NCBI GenBank assembly: GCA_026692885.1
Contig: JAPLNJ010000280.1
Span: forward strand, 1 to 8,354
Source of the DNA: Planctomycetota bacterium
GTDB taxonomy: Bacteria; Planctomycetota; Planctomycetia; Pirellulales; Pirellulaceae
Reading direction: 5' to 3'
Length of the DNA stretch: 8,354 bases
The first letter of the stretch is position 1; each line of letters begins with the position of its first letter. Below are positions 1 to 7,087 of this stretch, in pieces. The notes under the pieces were generated by a model, which saw only the letters and a program-made list of their open reading frames with translations, was not told the origin of the DNA and did no database searches. Position numbers and translations under genes: made by a program.

Positions 1-1
1 G

Positions 2-61
2 CTGAAAGCCGGTCATACTCGTCCGCTACCTGAAGATCCACGCCAATTGAAATTCTTCTAA
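2..61 (+). CDS. possible 3' end of an upstream gene (partial)
   Basis: From position 2 an open frame runs 19 codons to a TAA at 59-61 and encodes LKAGHTRPLPEDPRQLKFF. The 5' part lies outside the window. I do not recognise the family. The case for a real gene is that it ends 48 bases before a very good ribosome binding site (97-105), an ordinary spacing for consecutive genes. The case against is that a 19-codon open frame is easily found by chance, and its third positions are not strongly G/C, unlike the large genes here. Treat it as a candidate only. Confidence 0.3.
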   Translation: MKAGHTRPLPEDPRQLKFF

Positions 62-109
62 ACCCCGTTTTTTCCAATGTTTCTTGACTTAGCACCAAAG
101 GAGAGCATC

Positions 110-160
110 ATGTCGCGCACGCTGGAGCGTGACGACTACTACACTTGCGACACTTATTGA
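110..160 (+). CDS. 16-residue ORF with strong ribosome binding site; leader peptide or truncated gene
   Basis: An ATG at 110 is preceded by AAAGGAGAG (97-105), a near-perfect Shine-Dalgarno with ideal spacing. The frame encodes MSRTLERDDYYTCDTY and stops at TGA 158-160. It then meets the convergent hydrolase gene, whose stop is at 199-201. The peptide matches no family I know. It could be a genuine micro-protein, or the first codons of a longer gene cut off by a rearrangement or frameshift. A GTG-initiated frame at 129 overlaps it but runs antisense into the hydrolase gene and shows no protein-like signal. Only the ribosome binding site is strong evidence. Confidence 0.25.
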   Translation: MSRTLERDDYYTCDTY

Positions 161-198
161 TGCGCCGGTCCTTACCGACTTGCCTCTCGTCGTTGATG

Positions 199-2145
199 TC
201 AATTCCCTGCGGGTCGTTGGAGCCGGTCAAGGTCTCCAGTTCGCCCGGTGGTGGGGACGGCAATCAGATCGAAGACCAGGGCTGTGGGAGCATTCTGACG
301 GATCGCTTCCCACGGCGCCAGGACGAGCTGCGAACCGGCCTTCGCCGCTTGGGCGATCTGCTCTTCGGTGGCGTCCGCACTGGCGACCGTGACCAGGGCG
401 TAGGCGCGACCGGCCTGGGGCAGGATCAACCTCCCGTCGGGACCGACCAACGCGACTACCACGGGCCGTGATTGGTCCGAGTTGGCCAGCAGCATCCGTG
501 AGCCATGCCAGAGGACGATGCCTCGATGACGCGTCACGGTCTGCGGATCAAGCTCGACTCGCTGCGAGCGGCGGCTCTCCACGCGCGGTGCAGAGGCAAA
601 CGTCACGACGACTTCACCCGCGGCGCCAGGGCGGACCGGAAACCGCAGATACCCGTCTTCCATTTGGGCCGCCAACTCCCGGCCGTTCGCGTCGGCCGCC
701 TGGAAGCTCTCGGCCCACGTCGGACGCCGCAGGAACACGGCGGGGAACTCGGCCGTGGTGTCTTGCGGATCGATCCGCACCCGACAGGCAAGAGTTCCCC
801 GCTCTTCCGCCTGGCAGGACACGGTGACTTGGCAGACGCCGTGCGGGGTTTGGACCCGTGCGCGAACGTCCAGAGGAAAGTTGATGAACAGGCCGCGCTG
901 GGATCCGGCGACGACATAGCGGTGCAGGGTGTGCAGGCCCAGCAGGCCATGAAACGTGCAGCACCAGACGGCTTCCGTGGACTGCGTTTGCATCACGAGC
1001 GGCCCCTCGGCGTCGCACACGAAATTATGGTGGCCGTAGCCGCCGTTGGCTGTCCGGTTCATCGCGTAGTGGTTCCACAACAGCCGCTCGGCCATGTTCA
1101 AGAAACGCGTCTCGCCCGTCAGTTGCCACAAGCGCAGGTTCAGCCGCAACCAATCTGCTTCGCTGCATCCCTCGTCGGTTTTCCAACTGACCCGAAAGCG
1201 CTCGCCGACACCGCCCATCGGCCAGACGTAGCCGCCCTCGACGGCTTCCTGCCAGCGGCGCAGCGGACGCTGGAGATACTCCTGCTTGCCCGTGGTCTCG
1301 TACAGCAGCAACAGTCCGTAGTGGGTGATCAGGTTGCCGTGACTGTGGTCGATGGGCAGGGTGTCGAATTGCCGGAAGAATTCGGCCATCCGCTCGGCCT
1401 GCTGCAGGTAGCGGTCGTCATGGGTCACTTGGTACAGCCGCACCAGGCCCTCGATGCCTGGGAAGTAATCCGTGACATACCCGGCGGCGTAGGTGCCGGT
1501 CGAGCGATACTCGGCCATTCGGGCCGGGTCCAAGAACCGGTCGGCGGTGGCGACGTAGAAATCGCCGATCCTCCGGGCCGCTTGCAGCAGGTCCGGGCGG
1601 GCGAACTCGCGTTGGGCGTCCAGCAAACCGACCAGCAACCGGGAATTGCCCCAGAAGATCGGCAGCTTGACGTTATGCGGACTTTCCGGCTCCAGCGGCG
1701 TGCTCCAATCGACGTCATAGCCAAAGTGGCCGTCGGCCTTCTGATAACGGGAAATGTCTTGCAAGACATCCGGCAACGTGTTGGGACTCATCTTGCCAGC
1801 CGGCGCGGTCAGGCTGGCGATCTCGATGAACCGCCCGGAGATGTCACCACTGTAGTTCGTGAAGATGCGTTTCTGCTCGAACGAGAAGTCGGAGCGCAAA
1901 AACGCCGCCGAGCGATACGGATCCTGGCTCAAGCGTTCTTGGCCCCGGCGGTATGCCTCGCCAATCGGGCCGCCGAGTTGCACGTCCCGGGCCTCAGGCA
2001 ACATCCACGCCTGCTGGCCGAGTGCAGCGGCACCCGTAGCGCCGGAGGTCTTCTCAGCGGCAAGCATCGTGGTCCCCAAGCACATCCAGGCCGCCGTGAG
2101 CAGCGGACAGCCCATCGACGCGAAAAGTATCTTCGAGCTCTGCAT
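199..2145 (-). CDS. secreted GH127-like (DUF1680) beta-L-arabinofuranosidase-type glycoside hydrolase
   Basis: A 648-residue protein of the GH127-like six-hairpin superfamily, whose characterised members release beta-L-arabinofuranose from plant or microbial glycans. Residues 1-30 form a signal peptide (MQSSKILF start, hydrophobic run, likely cleavage after TMLAA), so it should act in the periplasm or outside. The alpha-helical catalytic domain spans roughly residues 45-410. It keeps the E-x-C motif (E325, C327) and the Cys-Cys pair (C395, C396) that bind zinc and supply the nucleophile in HypBA1. G-E-R-F (E315) may hold the acid/base Glu. ERLLWNHY (about 353-360) and HHNF (372-375) match the family core. 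Beta-rich C-terminal domains follow. The start at 2145 is chosen because GGGAG (2156-2160) precedes it and the signal peptide begins there. An in-frame ATG at 2232 would add 29 residues before the signal. The exact substrate is unknown. Confidence 0.85.
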   Translation of the reverse strand: MQSSKILFASMGCPLLTAAWMCLGTTMLAAEKTSGATGAAALGQQAWMLPEARDVQLGGPIGEAYRRGQERLSQDPYRSAAFLRSDFSFEQKRIFTNYSGDISGRFIEIASLTAPAGKMSPNTLPDVLQDISRYQKADGHFGYDVDWSTPLEPESPHNVKLPIFWGNSRLLVGLLDAQREFARPDLLQAARRIGDFYVATADRFLDPARMAEYRSTGTYAAGYVTDYFPGIEGLVRLYQVTHDDRYLQQAERMAEFFRQFDTLPIDHSHGNLITHYGLLLLYETTGKQEYLQRPLRRWQEAVEGGYVWPMGGVGERFRVSWKTDEGCSEADWLRLNLRLWQLTGETRFLNMAERLLWNHYAMNRTANGGYGHHNFVCDAEGPLVMQTQSTEAVWCCTFHGLLGLHTLHRYVVAGSQRGLFINFPLDVRARVQTPHGVCQVTVSCQAEERGTLACRVRIDPQDTTAEFPAVFLRRPTWAESFQAADANGRELAAQMEDGYLRFPVRPGAAGEVVVTFASAPRVESRRSQRVELDPQTVTRHRGIVLWHGSRMLLANSDQSRPVVVALVGPDGRLILPQAGRAYALVTVASADATEEQIAQAAKAGSQLVLAPWEAIRQNAPTALVFDLIAVPTTGRTGDLDRLQRPAGN

Positions 2146-2279
2146 GGTTGGCTGTCTCCCGCCCAAAAGGATTCTCGTTGGCAATCCGGTCAATGTTGCG
2201 GCGGTCGCAGGTCGTTGGCATGCGCGCCACATTTGAATACGATGTCTCGCATGTCCACGACGGATCCGTGCGGGTTCAT

Positions 2280-2308
2280 CTTATACTGCCCGCAGTGGGC
2301 AGTGACAG
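2280..2308 (-). promoter_or_regulatory. candidate sigma70-type promoter for the GH127-like gene
   Basis: Read on the minus strand, CTGTCA (2308-2303, 4 of 6 to the -35 consensus) is followed after exactly 17 bases by TATAAG (2285-2280, 5 of 6 to the -10 consensus). Transcription would begin near 2273 and leave a leader of about 130 bases before the start at 2145. The match rests on two hexamers only, and planctomycete promoters are poorly defined, so it is modest evidence. Confidence 0.3.
2285..2303. repeat. perfect 7-bp inverted repeat in the hydrolase promoter spacer
   Basis: ACTGCCC (2285-2291) and GGGCAGT (2297-2303) are perfect reverse complements separated by five bases. The repeat fills the space between the candidate -35 and -10 boxes, where a dimeric repressor or MerR-type activator operator would be expected. 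No T-run follows on either strand, so an intrinsic terminator is unlikely. Confidence 0.4.
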
Positions 2309-2380
2309 TAGCCCGAAACGCAAGCCGTTACGGCATTCGTCTGGGAGAATTTCGATGTCTGTGAGAATACGTGGAATTGA

Positions 2381-2455
2381 CCAGTGGGTTGGGTCGGCGA
2401 TCTGGCACGCAGGTGACGCCGCTAGGGGCGCAGGCGACGGTCGCCCAACCACTGG
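2381..2455 (-). terminator. imperfect stem-loop spanning the pump stop codon; possible terminator or 3' stability element
   Basis: In the minus-strand transcript CCAGTGGTTGGGCGA (2455-2441), which lies in the last codons of the pump, can pair with TCGCCGACCCAACCCACTGG (2400-2381) downstream of the stop. The pairing has a run of 7, a one-base bulge, a run of 4-5, a second bulge, then 3-4 more pairs. The 40-base loop includes the TAG at 2424-2422. No U-tract follows, so it is not a textbook intrinsic terminator. Confidence 0.35.
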
Positions 2456-5400
2456 ATCACGTAGTAGAACACGGGTGTGAGGAAGATCCCGAAGAGCGTC
2501 ACGCCCAGCATGCCGCTGAACACCGCGGTGCCTAGCGTGCGCCGCATCTCGGCGCCGGCCCCGCTGGAGACCACCAGCGGAACCACGCCCAGAATGAAGG
2601 CCAGCGAAGTCATCAAGATCGGCCGCAGCCGGAGTCGGCACGCGGCCAGGGTCGCCTCGCGCCGCGGCACGCCGGATTCCCGCTGCGCTTTGGCGAACTC
2701 CACAATCAGGATGGCGTTCTTGCTCGCCAGGCCGACCAGCACGACGAAACCGATCTGCGTGAAAATGTTGACGTCCATCTTTGCCAGGGCGACCCCCGCC
2801 ACGGAACAGAGGATGCACATGGGCACGACGAAGATGACCGCCAGCGGCAGCGACCAGCTTTCGTACTGGCCTGCCAGCACGAGGAACACCAGCACGACCG
2901 CCCCGGCAAACACAAACAGCGTGGTGCTCCCGGCAATGAGTTGCAGGTACATCAGCTCGGTCCACTCGAAGGTCATCGACGTCGGCAGTTCCTGCCGGGC
3001 CAGTCTCTCCATCGTGGCGATCACCTGTCCCGAGCTCACGCCGGGAGCCGAGGCGCCGTTGATCGCCGTGGCCGTATACATGTTGTAGCGGTTGATCAGG
3101 AACGGCCCGCCGCGGTCCTCGACCGGGGCCACGGTGCCCAGCGGCACCATGTCGCCGCGGGCATTGCGGACCTGCAGACGCCGCACGTCCTCGGGCCGCA
3201 TGCGGAAGGGGGTGTCGGCCTGGATGTTCACCTGCCAAGTCCGCCCGAACTGGTTGTAATCGTTCACGTACAGCCCGCCCAGTTCGATCTGGAGGGCATC
3301 GAAAACGTCGGCCAGGGACAGCCCCATGGTCTTGCACTTGGTGCGGTCGACGTCGACGTACAACTGGGGCGTGTTGGCCCGGAAGACGCTGATCAGTCCC
3401 AACAGTCCGGGCTGCTGGTTGCCCAGTTCCACCAGCTTGTCGGTCTGCGACTGGAGCGCCTCCAGGCCGTCGTTGCCGCGGTCTTCGAGCATGATTTTGA
3501 AGCCCCCGGTGCTGCCCAGGCCGCGGACCGGGGGGGCACCGAAGGCCGTCACTACGGCCTCCTCGATCCCTTCGTAGAGGTTCTTGCGGAGCGTGCGCAG
3601 GATCGCATCGGCACCCAGTTCGGGCGTCCGCCGCTCGTCGAACGGATCGAGCATCACGAACATTGTCCCCAGGTGCGACCCGTTGGCCCCCATCACAAAC
3701 GACAGGCCGGAGATCCGGATGGCGTGTGCGACCCCCGGCGTGCCGCGGACAATCTGGTCGGCGCGCGTCATGACCTCTTCCGTACGTTCCAGCGACGCGG
3801 AGTCGGGCAACTGGACCACGACGAAGAGATAGCCTTGATCCTGGTTCGGAATGAACCCGGTGGGCATCTGGCGGAGGCCCCAAACCGTCAGATACAGCAG
3901 CCCGGCATAGACCACCAGGACCAGCACGCTCACCCGCAGCAACTTCCCCACGGACCAGAGATACCCGCGGACGGACAGGCTGAACCCCTGATTGAACAGT
4001 CGGAAAAACCAACCCAACAGGAAGTGCAGGAGCGCCGAGAGCGGGTCGCGGTGCTCGTGGCGTTGTTTCAGCAGCAGGGCACACAGGGCGGGGCTCAAGG
4101 TCAGTGAGTTCAGCGTGGACAGGATCGTGGACACGGCAATGGTCAAGGCGAACTGGCGGAAGAACCGGCCCGTGATTCCGGTGATGAACACGCAGGGGAT
4201 GAACACGCTGGACAGCACCAGGCCGATGGCGATGACCGGGGCCGAGACCTCGGCCATGGCCTGATGCGCCGCGGCGCGGGGCGTCAGTCCCTGCTCGATG
4301 TGATGCTCCGTTGCTTCCACCACCACGATCGCGTCATCCACCACGATCCCGATCGCCAGCACCAGGCCGAACAGGGACAGGGTATTGAGGCTGAACCCCA
4401 TCACCGCCATGGCCGCGAAGGTGCCGACGATCGCCACCGGCACCGCGATCAAGGGAATCAGCGCTGAACGCCAGTTCTGCAGGAACACCAGCACCACCAG
4501 CGCCACCAGCAGCACGGCGTCGCGCAGCGTGTGGAAGACCTCGCGGATCGACTCGCCCACGTAGGGCGTGGTGTCATAGCAGATGCGATACTCCACACCT
4601 TCCGGAAAACGCTGTTTCAGTTCTTCCATCTTGGCCCGCACGCGCTCGGCGGTCGCCAGGGCATTGGAGCCGGGCAACTGAAAGACGCCGATGCCGGCGG
4701 AGGGCATGTCGTCCAGATAGCTGTTGACGTCCTGGTTCTTGGCGCCGAGGTCGGTCCGGGCGACGTCGCCCAGGCGGATGATCTGCCCGTCCTCGCCGTA
4801 CTTGACCACGATGTCGGCGAACTGTTCGGGCTCGGCCAAGCGGCCCAGCGTGCTCATCGTGTATTGGAAATCCACGCCGGGGGTGGCGGGTTGCTGGCCG
4901 ATCTGCCCGGCCGCCACTTGGACATTCTGCTCGCGCAGCGCCCGGACCACGTCGCCGGCAGTCATATCGCGTGCCGCCAGCCGATCGGGATCGAGCCAAA
5001 CCCGCATGCTGTAGTCCCGACGACCGAAGATGAACGCCTCGCCCACCCCTTCCAGACGCGACAGTTCGTCCTGGATCTGAATCAAGGCATAATTGCTCAG
5101 GTAGAGTTGGTCGTAGCGCCCGTCCGGCGAGACCAGGTTCACGATCAGCATCAGGTCGGGCGACCGCTTGATCGTGGTCACCCCCGTCTGCTTGACGACA
5201 TCGGGCAGCACGGGCAGGGCCAGCGCGACGCGGTTCTGGACCATCACCTGAGCCATGTTCAGGTTGGTGCCCACCTTGAACGTTACGGTCAGCATATAGG
5301 TGCCGTCGTTGCTGCATTGCGACGACATGTAGAGCATGTCCTCCACGCCGTTGACTTGTTGTTCGATCGACGCTGCCACGGTGTCAGCCACCACTTGCGC

Positions 5401-5562
5401 ACTGGCGCCGGGGTAGGTGCAGGAGACGCGCACGGTGGGCGGCGTAATATCGGGATACTGCGACACCGGCAGCGTGAACACGGCTGCCAATCCGGCCAGC
5501 GTGATCACAATCGACGGCACGGAGGCCAGGATCGGACGATCGATGAAGAAACGTGAGAACAT
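2422..5562 (-). CDS. RND multidrug efflux pump, inner-membrane transporter (AcrB/MexB type, HAE1 family)
   Basis: A 1046-residue proton-driven exporter, the usual family length, and similar to AcrB from end to end. It starts MFSRFFIDRPIL, with TM1 at about 8-30, followed by the first periplasmic porter loop (SQYPDITPPTV, YPGASAQVV, AQVMVQNRV). TM4 carries GIVVDDAIVVVE with D409 and D410. TM10 has GLASKNAILIVEF with K948, and RLRPILMTSLAF gives R978 and T985; together these match the AcrB proton relay. GFIPNQDQGYLF (about 569-580) begins the second large loop. In the switch-loop region only one of three AcrB phenylalanines is kept (I615, L620, F622). The start at 5562 has AGGAG at 5578-5574; an in-frame ATG at 5598 lies upstream of this site and inside a hairpin arm. 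It follows its adaptor by 119 bases as the second gene of an operon. The substrate cannot be predicted. Confidence 0.96.
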   Translation of the reverse strand: MFSRFFIDRPILASVPSIVITLAGLAAVFTLPVSQYPDITPPTVRVSCTYPGASAQVVADTVAASIEQQVNGVEDMLYMSSQCSNDGTYMLTVTFKVGTNLNMAQVMVQNRVALALPVLPDVVKQTGVTTIKRSPDLMLIVNLVSPDGRYDQLYLSNYALIQIQDELSRLEGVGEAFIFGRRDYSMRVWLDPDRLAARDMTAGDVVRALREQNVQVAAGQIGQQPATPGVDFQYTMSTLGRLAEPEQFADIVVKYGEDGQIIRLGDVARTDLGAKNQDVNSYLDDMPSAGIGVFQLPGSNALATAERVRAKMEELKQRFPEGVEYRICYDTTPYVGESIREVFHTLRDAVLLVALVVLVFLQNWRSALIPLIAVPVAIVGTFAAMAVMGFSLNTLSLFGLVLAIGIVVDDAIVVVEATEHHIEQGLTPRAAAHQAMAEVSAPVIAIGLVLSSVFIPCVFITGITGRFFRQFALTIAVSTILSTLNSLTLSPALCALLLKQRHEHRDPLSALLHFLLGWFFRLFNQGFSLSVRGYLWSVGKLLRVSVLVLVVYAGLLYLTVWGLRQMPTGFIPNQDQGYLFVVVQLPDSASLERTEEVMTRADQIVRGTPGVAHAIRISGLSFVMGANGSHLGTMFVMLDPFDERRTPELGADAILRTLRKNLYEGIEEAVVTAFGAPPVRGLGSTGGFKIMLEDRGNDGLEALQSQTDKLVELGNQQPGLLGLISVFRANTPQLYVDVDRTKCKTMGLSLADVFDALQIELGGLYVNDYNQFGRTWQVNIQADTPFRMRPEDVRRLQVRNARGDMVPLGTVAPVEDRGGPFLINRYNMYTATAINGASAPGVSSGQVIATMERLARQELPTSMTFEWTELMYLQLIAGSTTLFVFAGAVVLVFLVLAGQYESWSLPLAVIFVVPMCILCSVAGVALAKMDVNIFTQIGFVVLVGLASKNAILIVEFAKAQRESGVPRREATLAACRLRLRPILMTSLAFILGVVPLVVSSGAGAEMRRTLGTAVFSGMLGVTLFGIFLTPVFYYVIQWLGDRRLRP

Positions 5563-5597
5563 CCTGGCGGCCTCTCCTAATGCGGCGTTCGGCCGCA
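5563..5597 (-). promoter_or_regulatory. pump ribosome binding site with an abutting hairpin
   Basis: On the minus strand TGCGGC and GCCGCA (5597-5592 and 5586-5581) form a perfect 6-bp stem with a five-base loop. It is followed at once by TTAGGAGAGG, the pump Shine-Dalgarno (AGGAGAGG, 5578-5571), eight bases before the ATG at 5562. The left arm GCGGCC (5596-5591) can instead pair with GGCCGC (5572-5567), between the ribosome binding site and the start codon. That fold would loop out the ribosome binding site, and the two folds exclude each other. The pairings are seen in the sequence; any control of translation is inferred. Confidence 0.4.
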
Positions 5598-5628
5598 ACC
5601 CAACATCGCTTGGGGTTCGATTCGAGTT

Positions 5629-5649
5629 GGTCGGGACAGAGTCCCAACC
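5629..5649 (-). repeat. 9-bp hairpin between adaptor and pump genes
   Basis: In the minus-strand RNA GGUUGGGAC (5649-5641) pairs with GUCCCGACC (5637-5629) around a three-base UCU loop. All nine positions pair, one as G-U. On the plus strand the same position is a C-A mismatch, so the structure favours the operon transcript. It lies 32 bases past the adaptor stop. Without a U-tract it is more likely a processing, stability or dispersed REP-like element than a terminator. Confidence 0.45.
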
Positions 5650-5681
5650 TACAAGCTGCGCGCCTGATACAGGTTCCGACT

Positions 5682-6941
5682 CTAGTCCGCCTTCGCTTGG
5701 TCGCGGTCCGCGCTGTCCGATCTCCGCGTGACGGCCGCTGAGGACGCCGGCGGCGAGTCGGGCGCGGAGTCGGGCGGGGAGGCCGCCACGTCTTTCTCGG
5801 CCGGATGCGGGCGCACCGTGGCTCCGGGACGGGCCCGCTGCAAGCCCTTGACGACGATCCAGTCGTCGGACCCAATTCCGCCTTCCACCACCCGCAGGCC
5901 GTTCTGCAGGGAGCCCACTTTGATCGGCCGCCGTTCCACCACGTTTTCTCGGGTCACGGTCAGCAGATATTTCTGCTTCTGATCGGTGCCGATCGCGCGC
6001 TCGCTGACCAGCAGGGCCGGATGTCGTCCGCCGAAGGGCAGGCGGACGCGGACGTAGAGACCGGGGGTAAGATACTGCTTGGCGTTGTCGAAGACGCCCC
6101 GGGCGCGGATCGTCCCCGTCTTGGCATCTACCTTGCTGTCCACAAAGTCCAGGACCCCGGCATGTGGAAAACCCACTTCATGAGCCAAACCGATTTCGAC
6201 GGGGATCTGCAGCTGCTTGATGCGCTTGGGGCGGAGATCCTGCCCCGAGCCCCACGCCAGCCCCTCGTACTTCAGCAACGCACTCTCATCGATGTTGAAA
6301 TAGACATACACGGGATCGGTGGTCACCACGGTGGTCAGCACGGCCGCATCGTCCGTCCCGGGCTGGATCAAATTGCCCTCCGTGATGCGCGTCCGGCTAA
6401 CCCGGCCGTCGATGTGCGCGAGGATCGTGGTGAACTCCAGGTTCAATTCAGCGTCACGGACGGCGGCCTCGGCGGTCTGAATCGAGGCCGTGTAGACCGC
6501 CAGTTGGGCGACATGTTGTTCATACTCATCCTGACTGATAGCTGCCAAAGACCGCAGCCGCTCGCTCCGCGTCACGTCCGCCTTGGCCTTGTCCAACAGA
6601 GCCTTCAAGCGCGCCAGTTCGCCGGTGGCCCGGTCCAGCGCCGCCTGGTAGGGCCGCGGGTCGATCTCGTACAACAGATCGCCCTTCTTCACGTCCTGGC
6701 CATCTTCGAAATTCACCTTCACGAGGTATCCGGTGACCCGAGCCCGGACCTCCACTTCTCCCACCGCCGCCGTCCGGCCTGGGAACTCAAAGTAGTCGGT
6801 TACCTCGCGGAGCACCGGTTGGCTGACGGTCACCTCAGGCGCCGGCGGTTTGGCCACGGCCGGCGCGTTCTGCTCGCACCCCGCCAGGAATATCGCCCCC
6901 GCGGCCCACAGGATTCCCAGCACCGAGATTCTGTCCGTCAT
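5682..6941 (-). CDS. RND efflux periplasmic adaptor lipoprotein (AcrA/MexA family)
   Basis: A 419-residue membrane fusion protein that links the inner-membrane pump to an outer-membrane channel. It begins MTDRISVLGILWAAGAIFLAGC, a lipoprotein signal with lipobox LAGC and lipidated Cys22. The first lipoyl half is at about 63-98 (VRARVTGYLVKV, DGQDVKKGDLLYEIDPRPY). An alpha-helical hairpin at about 99-170 contains R125, L129 and S136, an exact R-x3-L-x6-S TolC-contact motif. The second lipoyl half is at about 171-196 (DGRVSRTRITEGNLI), followed by beta-barrel and membrane-proximal domains. The last 40 residues form a Pro/Ala/Ser/Asp-rich tail of no clear function. The start at 6941 is chosen because the signal peptide begins there, although the Shine-Dalgarno is weak (GGTG). 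An upstream in-frame start at 7034 would bury the signal. It is the first gene of the operon, 119 bases ahead of the pump. Confidence 0.95.
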   Translation of the reverse strand: MTDRISVLGILWAAGAIFLAGCEQNAPAVAKPPAPEVTVSQPVLREVTDYFEFPGRTAAVGEVEVRARVTGYLVKVNFEDGQDVKKGDLLYEIDPRPYQAALDRATGELARLKALLDKAKADVTRSERLRSLAAISQDEYEQHVAQLAVYTASIQTAEAAVRDAELNLEFTTILAHIDGRVSRTRITEGNLIQPGTDDAAVLTTVVTTDPVYVYFNIDESALLKYEGLAWGSGQDLRPKRIKQLQIPVEIGLAHEVGFPHAGVLDFVDSKVDAKTGTIRARGVFDNAKQYLTPGLYVRVRLPFGGRHPALLVSERAIGTDQKQKYLLTVTRENVVERRPIKVGSLQNGLRVVEGGIGSDDWIVVKGLQRARPGATVRPHPAEKDVAASPPDSAPDSPPASSAAVTRRSDSADRDQAKAD

Positions 6942-7087
6942 GGATATCACCACTGCGTGCCTGAGCTGCGTTCCGCGCGGAGTTCCGCAGCCACACGCTT
7001 TGCACCACGCAGATCCTACAACATCACCGACCACACTATCAGCCCGCCGAGCGCATGTCCATCCCCCGGCTCAAGGCCGCCCCCCGT
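6942..7087. other. spacer between the efflux operon and the plus-strand genes
   Basis: This 146-base stretch lies between the adaptor start (minus strand) and the ORF6N remnant (plus strand), so the efflux promoter should be here or just beyond. I found no convincing -35/-10 pair on the minus strand. The best -10-like hexamer, TAGGAT at 7018-7013, lacks a partner. No clear palindromic operator and no divergent TetR-, MarR- or two-component-type regulator gene is visible nearby. GGTG six bases before the adaptor start is its only Shine-Dalgarno candidate. Confidence 0.4.

Noticed and set aside
118..131. 6-bp stem (CACGCT/AGCGTG) as a terminator for the hydrolase gene
   Set aside because: The two-base loop is too tight, and no T-run follows in the minus direction.
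2146..2232. Upstream start for the hydrolase at 2232
   Set aside because: The extra 29 residues would precede the signal peptide, and the internal ATG at 2145 has its own GGGAG.
505..2364. 619-codon open frame on the plus strand
   Set aside because: It is antisense to the GH127-like gene, has no recognisable domain, and is explained by codon bias of the GC-rich gene on the other strand.
2276..4084. 602-codon open frame on the minus strand
   Set aside because: It lies in another frame of the pump gene and gives an Arg/Ala/Gly/Pro-rich translation, whereas the pump frame matches AcrB throughout.
4531..5556. 341-codon open frame on the plus strand
   Set aside because: It is a shadow antisense to the pump N-terminal half, with a low-complexity His/Gly/Asp composition.
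6942..7034. Upstream start for the adaptor at 7034
   Set aside because: It would place 31 residues before a clear lipoprotein signal and prevent normal export.
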